Shown: in pieces, positions 9,273 to 11,667 of the stretch
Numbering within the stretch: position 1 is the first letter of the stretch
Layout: each line of letters starts with the position of its first letter
Source of the DNA: Trametopsis cervina
Taxonomy: Eukaryota > Basidiomycota > Agaricomycetes > Polyporales > Irpicaceae
Assembly: GCA_022385755.1 (NCBI GenBank)
Contig: MU278382.1
Span: forward strand, 45,298 to 56,964
Length of the DNA stretch: 11,667 nucleotides
Reading direction: 5' to 3'
Position numbers and translations under genes: made by a program
The notes under the pieces: generated by a model
Told to the model about the DNA's origin: nothing
What the model saw: the letters and a program-made list of their open reading frames with translations, nothing else
The model's database searches: none

Positions 9273-9289
9273 CTCCGGAATGTCCGGAG
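9273..9289. repeat. perfect 7-bp inverted repeat
   Basis: CTCCGGA and TCCGGAG flank an ATG trinucleotide loop. CCG...CGG arms resemble the half-sites bound by fungal Zn2Cys6 regulators, but there is no adjacent supported gene, so this is only a resemblance. Confidence 0.35.
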
Positions 9290-10291
9290 CTGCGATAAAA
9301 CATCGAGCCCCTTCAGATCATTAGCAACGCTCGGGTCGCATCGGGGCAAATGGTGATTGTAAGGCCTTGCAAGGATGCCCAGGCGTTCTGCGTCGAGTAA
9401 AAGACAGCATATCGAGAGATTCCTGTGCGCTGAAAAGGTTGGCGATAACAAAACGTAGTCCAGCATTCTCGCGACAAGGGGCCCACTGTAGACGGAAGGC
9501 ATGGCTCAAATAATTGTATGTGTAATATCACTAATCAGTAGAGTGGCTGCAGCAAAGGTTGGTAATGAGCAGAGGGAGGACATCATGTCTCAAGCCAATG
9601 CAGGGGCTCACCTGCTCGTGAGCTAGTATTCAAGAAGCATGAAGCCGGCGGGAGTCGCGCCTATGACCTCAGCTTTCCTTCTCAGCTCCGCCCTGAGCCA
9701 CGGCTGCGTGTTCCTGATGGTATCCTGCCCTCAGCCCGAAGCTTCTCCTCTTACTCTCGCGGACGCCAGGGGAGCAGAACTTGCATGTAGTTTGATAGTT
9801 GCACACATGGGCAGGGCTTCGAGCCGGCAGGGTTCATGCATCGTGGGTAACAGTGCCATAATCTTTGCACCTCTCTGTGCTTTGAGTTCCGTTCCGAGAT
9901 GATCAGACGGTTAGACGAAGACTACGCCGGCGGTCGAACAGATATGAAAGGCGTGTTTGGAAGATGTTCTGATGCCTGACGGTCTAGGTGACGGGTCGGT
10001 TGTAGGCTAGTGTAGATATATCACAGCGAGGGTCGGGATGGAAGAGAGGGAGGGGGTTCTCAGAAGAAGAACACAGGGGACATGAGATCAGTTGGACGTT
10101 GGAGATACGCCGGAAGCCATGAGGTAAGTCCGTATCGAACGCTGTGAGTGAGAACGAAGTAATGTGGTAACAGTGCGGATGGATCACAGAGATAGACACT
10201 GAACCCACCGGCATTTGCATCGCTCGTCCTCATCCGACTCGTTCAGCATTACATCCCCAACTTGGTGTGACTGTCGTGGTTAAAGGCGGGC

Positions 10292-10319
10292 GTGCCTGGT
10301 ACTTCGTGCCAGCAGGCAC
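10292..10319. repeat. inverted repeat with two alternative stems
   Basis: The arms GTGCCTG (10292-10298) and CAGGCAC (10313-10319) are perfect complements. Inside, CTGGTAC and GTGCCAG can form a competing 7-bp stem (one G-T pair) with a TTC loop. No flanking gene gives it a role. Confidence 0.5.
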
Positions 10320-10448
10320 AACTATAAGACGCGACAGCAAAACTCCAACCTCATCTTCCACAGCTTGGGAACGATAGAGAATCAAGGTGGAGTGCTTGAC
10401 GTGCTGCGAAGTTGTAATAAGGTGAGTGAAGCGAGCGTGAAGAGCCCA

Positions 10449-10470
10449 CAGATCGGAGACGACCGATCTG
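10449..10470. repeat. perfect 8-bp inverted repeat
   Basis: CAGATCGG (10449-10456) and CCGATCTG (10463-10470) flank a 6-nt loop, AGACGA. It could be a hairpin or a dimeric protein-binding site. No context supports either. Confidence 0.5.
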
Positions 10471-11094
10471 ATCCGAAGTACGCACGCCACAACGCCCGCG
10501 CTACCATTGTGTCCACAAGCGCTTCCACCTTCGTCTCATCGTCATCACCACCACTCGATCAACTCCCAATCGCAAGGTTATCTCGAAGCCTCGGTCCGAC
10601 CACGGTCACTTGAGCAGCATACACTCCACTCGCCCGCCTTCAACTCGCGGTCTTGGACGACTCTCATCGCCTTCGCCCCGTCTCGCGCCACGCTTCTCGA
10701 TCCTCACCTCGCACCACGGCACGCCCCCCGCTGCCTTCTCAGCACTATGCACGTGGATCCGCCGTGAGCTACTGCTTTGACCCCATGGCCCTTTCCATCG
10801 GAACTTTCGTTGCGTGAGGGCGCCGCCACTATCTAACGTTCATAAACTTCTATGTCAACTGCATGCACAGTATCGACGGCACAATCGCCCTCCGGTAGCA
10901 GACAAGGAGCAGGATTTTCAGCTAGGACATGAATACCACTGCAGTAGTGAGTGAGTCCATCTGATCTGTTGTTCCAGTTGCTTCTCTAGTGCGCCGCTTC
11001 CCTCGCCACTACCAGCGTCGTCGCACTCTCGCCCTGTCCTTTTTGTGCTTTAGCATGCACACACGTACGCACGTTATGCCCTCCCCTCTCTCTT

Positions 11095-11130
11095 CCGCCT
11101 TCTCCGCCTCCTCCGCCTCCTCCGCCTTCT
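11095..11130 (+). repeat. four tandem 9-bp pyrimidine-rich repeats
   Basis: Units are CCGCCTTCT, CCGCCTCCT, CCGCCTCCT and CCGCCTTCT, within a longer C/T-rich tract (about 11070-11200) that leads to the ATG codons at 11199 and 11220. The position fits a promoter or 5' UTR pyrimidine tract of the gene at the right edge. Confidence 0.75.
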
Positions 11131-11219
11131 AATCTACCGACGCCATCCCCCATCCCCACACACCTCGACCTCCAACCCCCACAAACCGCTCTTCTTCATG
11201 GACAAGAATTGCAGCACCC

Positions 11220-11657
11220 ATGCTGTCATCTCCGAAGAACGTCGCGACCTCCTTCCGTACCCCCGAGTCCTCTGCGCCCGGTACACGCCGCACACAGATC
11301 GACAACCTGTTCATGAGCGTCCTCAGCTCGAGCCTGCGCTTCAATCCCAACGTGCCGTCGACGTCGCGCCCGCCGACGAGGACGGGCAGCACCACTACGC
11401 TCCGTGACTCGTTCATGTCCCCTTTCATCCTCACGCGCTGCACGACGTATTACGAAGCGAACATTCCCTTGCGCCTCTACGTCCCCTTTCTCCGCTCGAA
11501 ACGCACGCGCTCGTCGATGCTCAGCGGGTCGGTCGAGAAGCCGTGAGTGGGCGAGCGGAACGTGTACGGGCGCATCACGTATCTCCTCACCTATGCTGTT
11601 GCGCTCCTTAGGACTAGAGGGAGCGTCGCACGGTATTATGCGGCGTGTCACGCATGA
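11220..11657 (+). CDS. 5' part of an unrecognised gene, interrupted by TGA or intron
   Basis: The frame from ATG 11220 runs to TGA 11544-11546 (108 codons) with strong third-position G/C preference, unlike shadow frames. The protein is Ser/Thr/Pro/Arg-rich (RTQIDNLFMSVL, SRPPTRTGST, LRDSFMSPF). At 11543 there is a consensus donor GTGAGT. Splicing to CTCCTTAG (end 11611; 69 nt) gives 122 residues ending at TGA 11655-11657. Alternatively, the same frame after the TGA still shows biased codons and a hydrophobic stretch (VYGRITYLLTYAVALL), as if a cytoplasmic tail led into a membrane anchor. An earlier ATG at 11199 is out of frame, and the real frame is open but less biased back to about 11131. 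No family is recognised; the gene may continue beyond the window. Confidence 0.6.
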
Positions 11658-11667
11658 GCAATTTTTG

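Larger units (their letters stand above)
8431..11039. other. gene-poor stretch
   Basis: Apart from the weak minus-strand candidate near 8577-8792, no coding region can be supported. The open frames present (for example minus 9502-9119, 127 codons; plus 9639-9902, 87 codons; plus 10365-10613, 82 codons) show no family motif. The left edge (8424-8450) is AT-rich. Three short perfect inverted repeats occur at 9273-9289, 10292-10319 and 10449-10470. No terminal repeats, target duplications or transposase motifs were seen. Confidence 0.4.

Noticed and set aside
10121..10170. GTAAGT..AACAG segment resembling a 50-nt intron
   Set aside because: No convincing branch site and no open frame on either side that splicing would improve.

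Overview
The window looks like nuclear DNA from a basidiomycete, most likely an Agaricomycete. Three observations support this: introns of about 47-55 nt with GT..AG ends, one large gene whose N-terminus matches DUF6535 (a family found essentially in Agaricomycetes), and pyrimidine-rich tracts ahead of the start codons. There is no bacterial operon structure. No tRNA, rRNA, CRISPR array or transposase was recognised.

One gene is strongly supported. It lies on the minus strand from 5842 (ATG) to 1834 (stop). I assembled it as six exons (5842-5633, 5579-4925, 4873-3602, 3548-2837, 2782-2331, 2279-1834) with five introns of 51-54 nt. The summed exon length is 3747 nt, an open frame of 1248 codons plus stop. 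The product has a DUF6535 membrane domain of four predicted transmembrane segments, then three tandem copies of a 26-residue hydrophobic repeat, a helical soluble region and a long polar tail that is probably disordered. Upstream are a pyrimidine tract and a weak TATA-like element; an AATAAA signal lies about 45 nt after the stop.

The most interesting observation is that intron 2 appears to be a decayed extra copy of the 26-residue repeat. It keeps the reading frame and the end motif of the array but carries two in-frame stops. It may be an intron derived from coding repeat DNA.

Region by region: 1-1495 has no recognisable gene. A small spliced ORF (1496-1764, plus strand) with a textbook intron ends about 20 nt from the poly(A) signal of the DUF6535 gene. 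The stretch 5943-7436 holds nothing I can name. 7437-8430 holds a diverged tandem duplication with a constant 396-bp offset. 8431-11039 is gene-poor apart from a weak spliced-ORF candidate and three short hairpins. At the right edge (11220 onward, plus strand) is a strongly codon-biased ORF, probably the 5' part of a gene, where a TGA or a splice donor interrupts a frame that still looks coding. No functional link between these genes can be read from the sequence.
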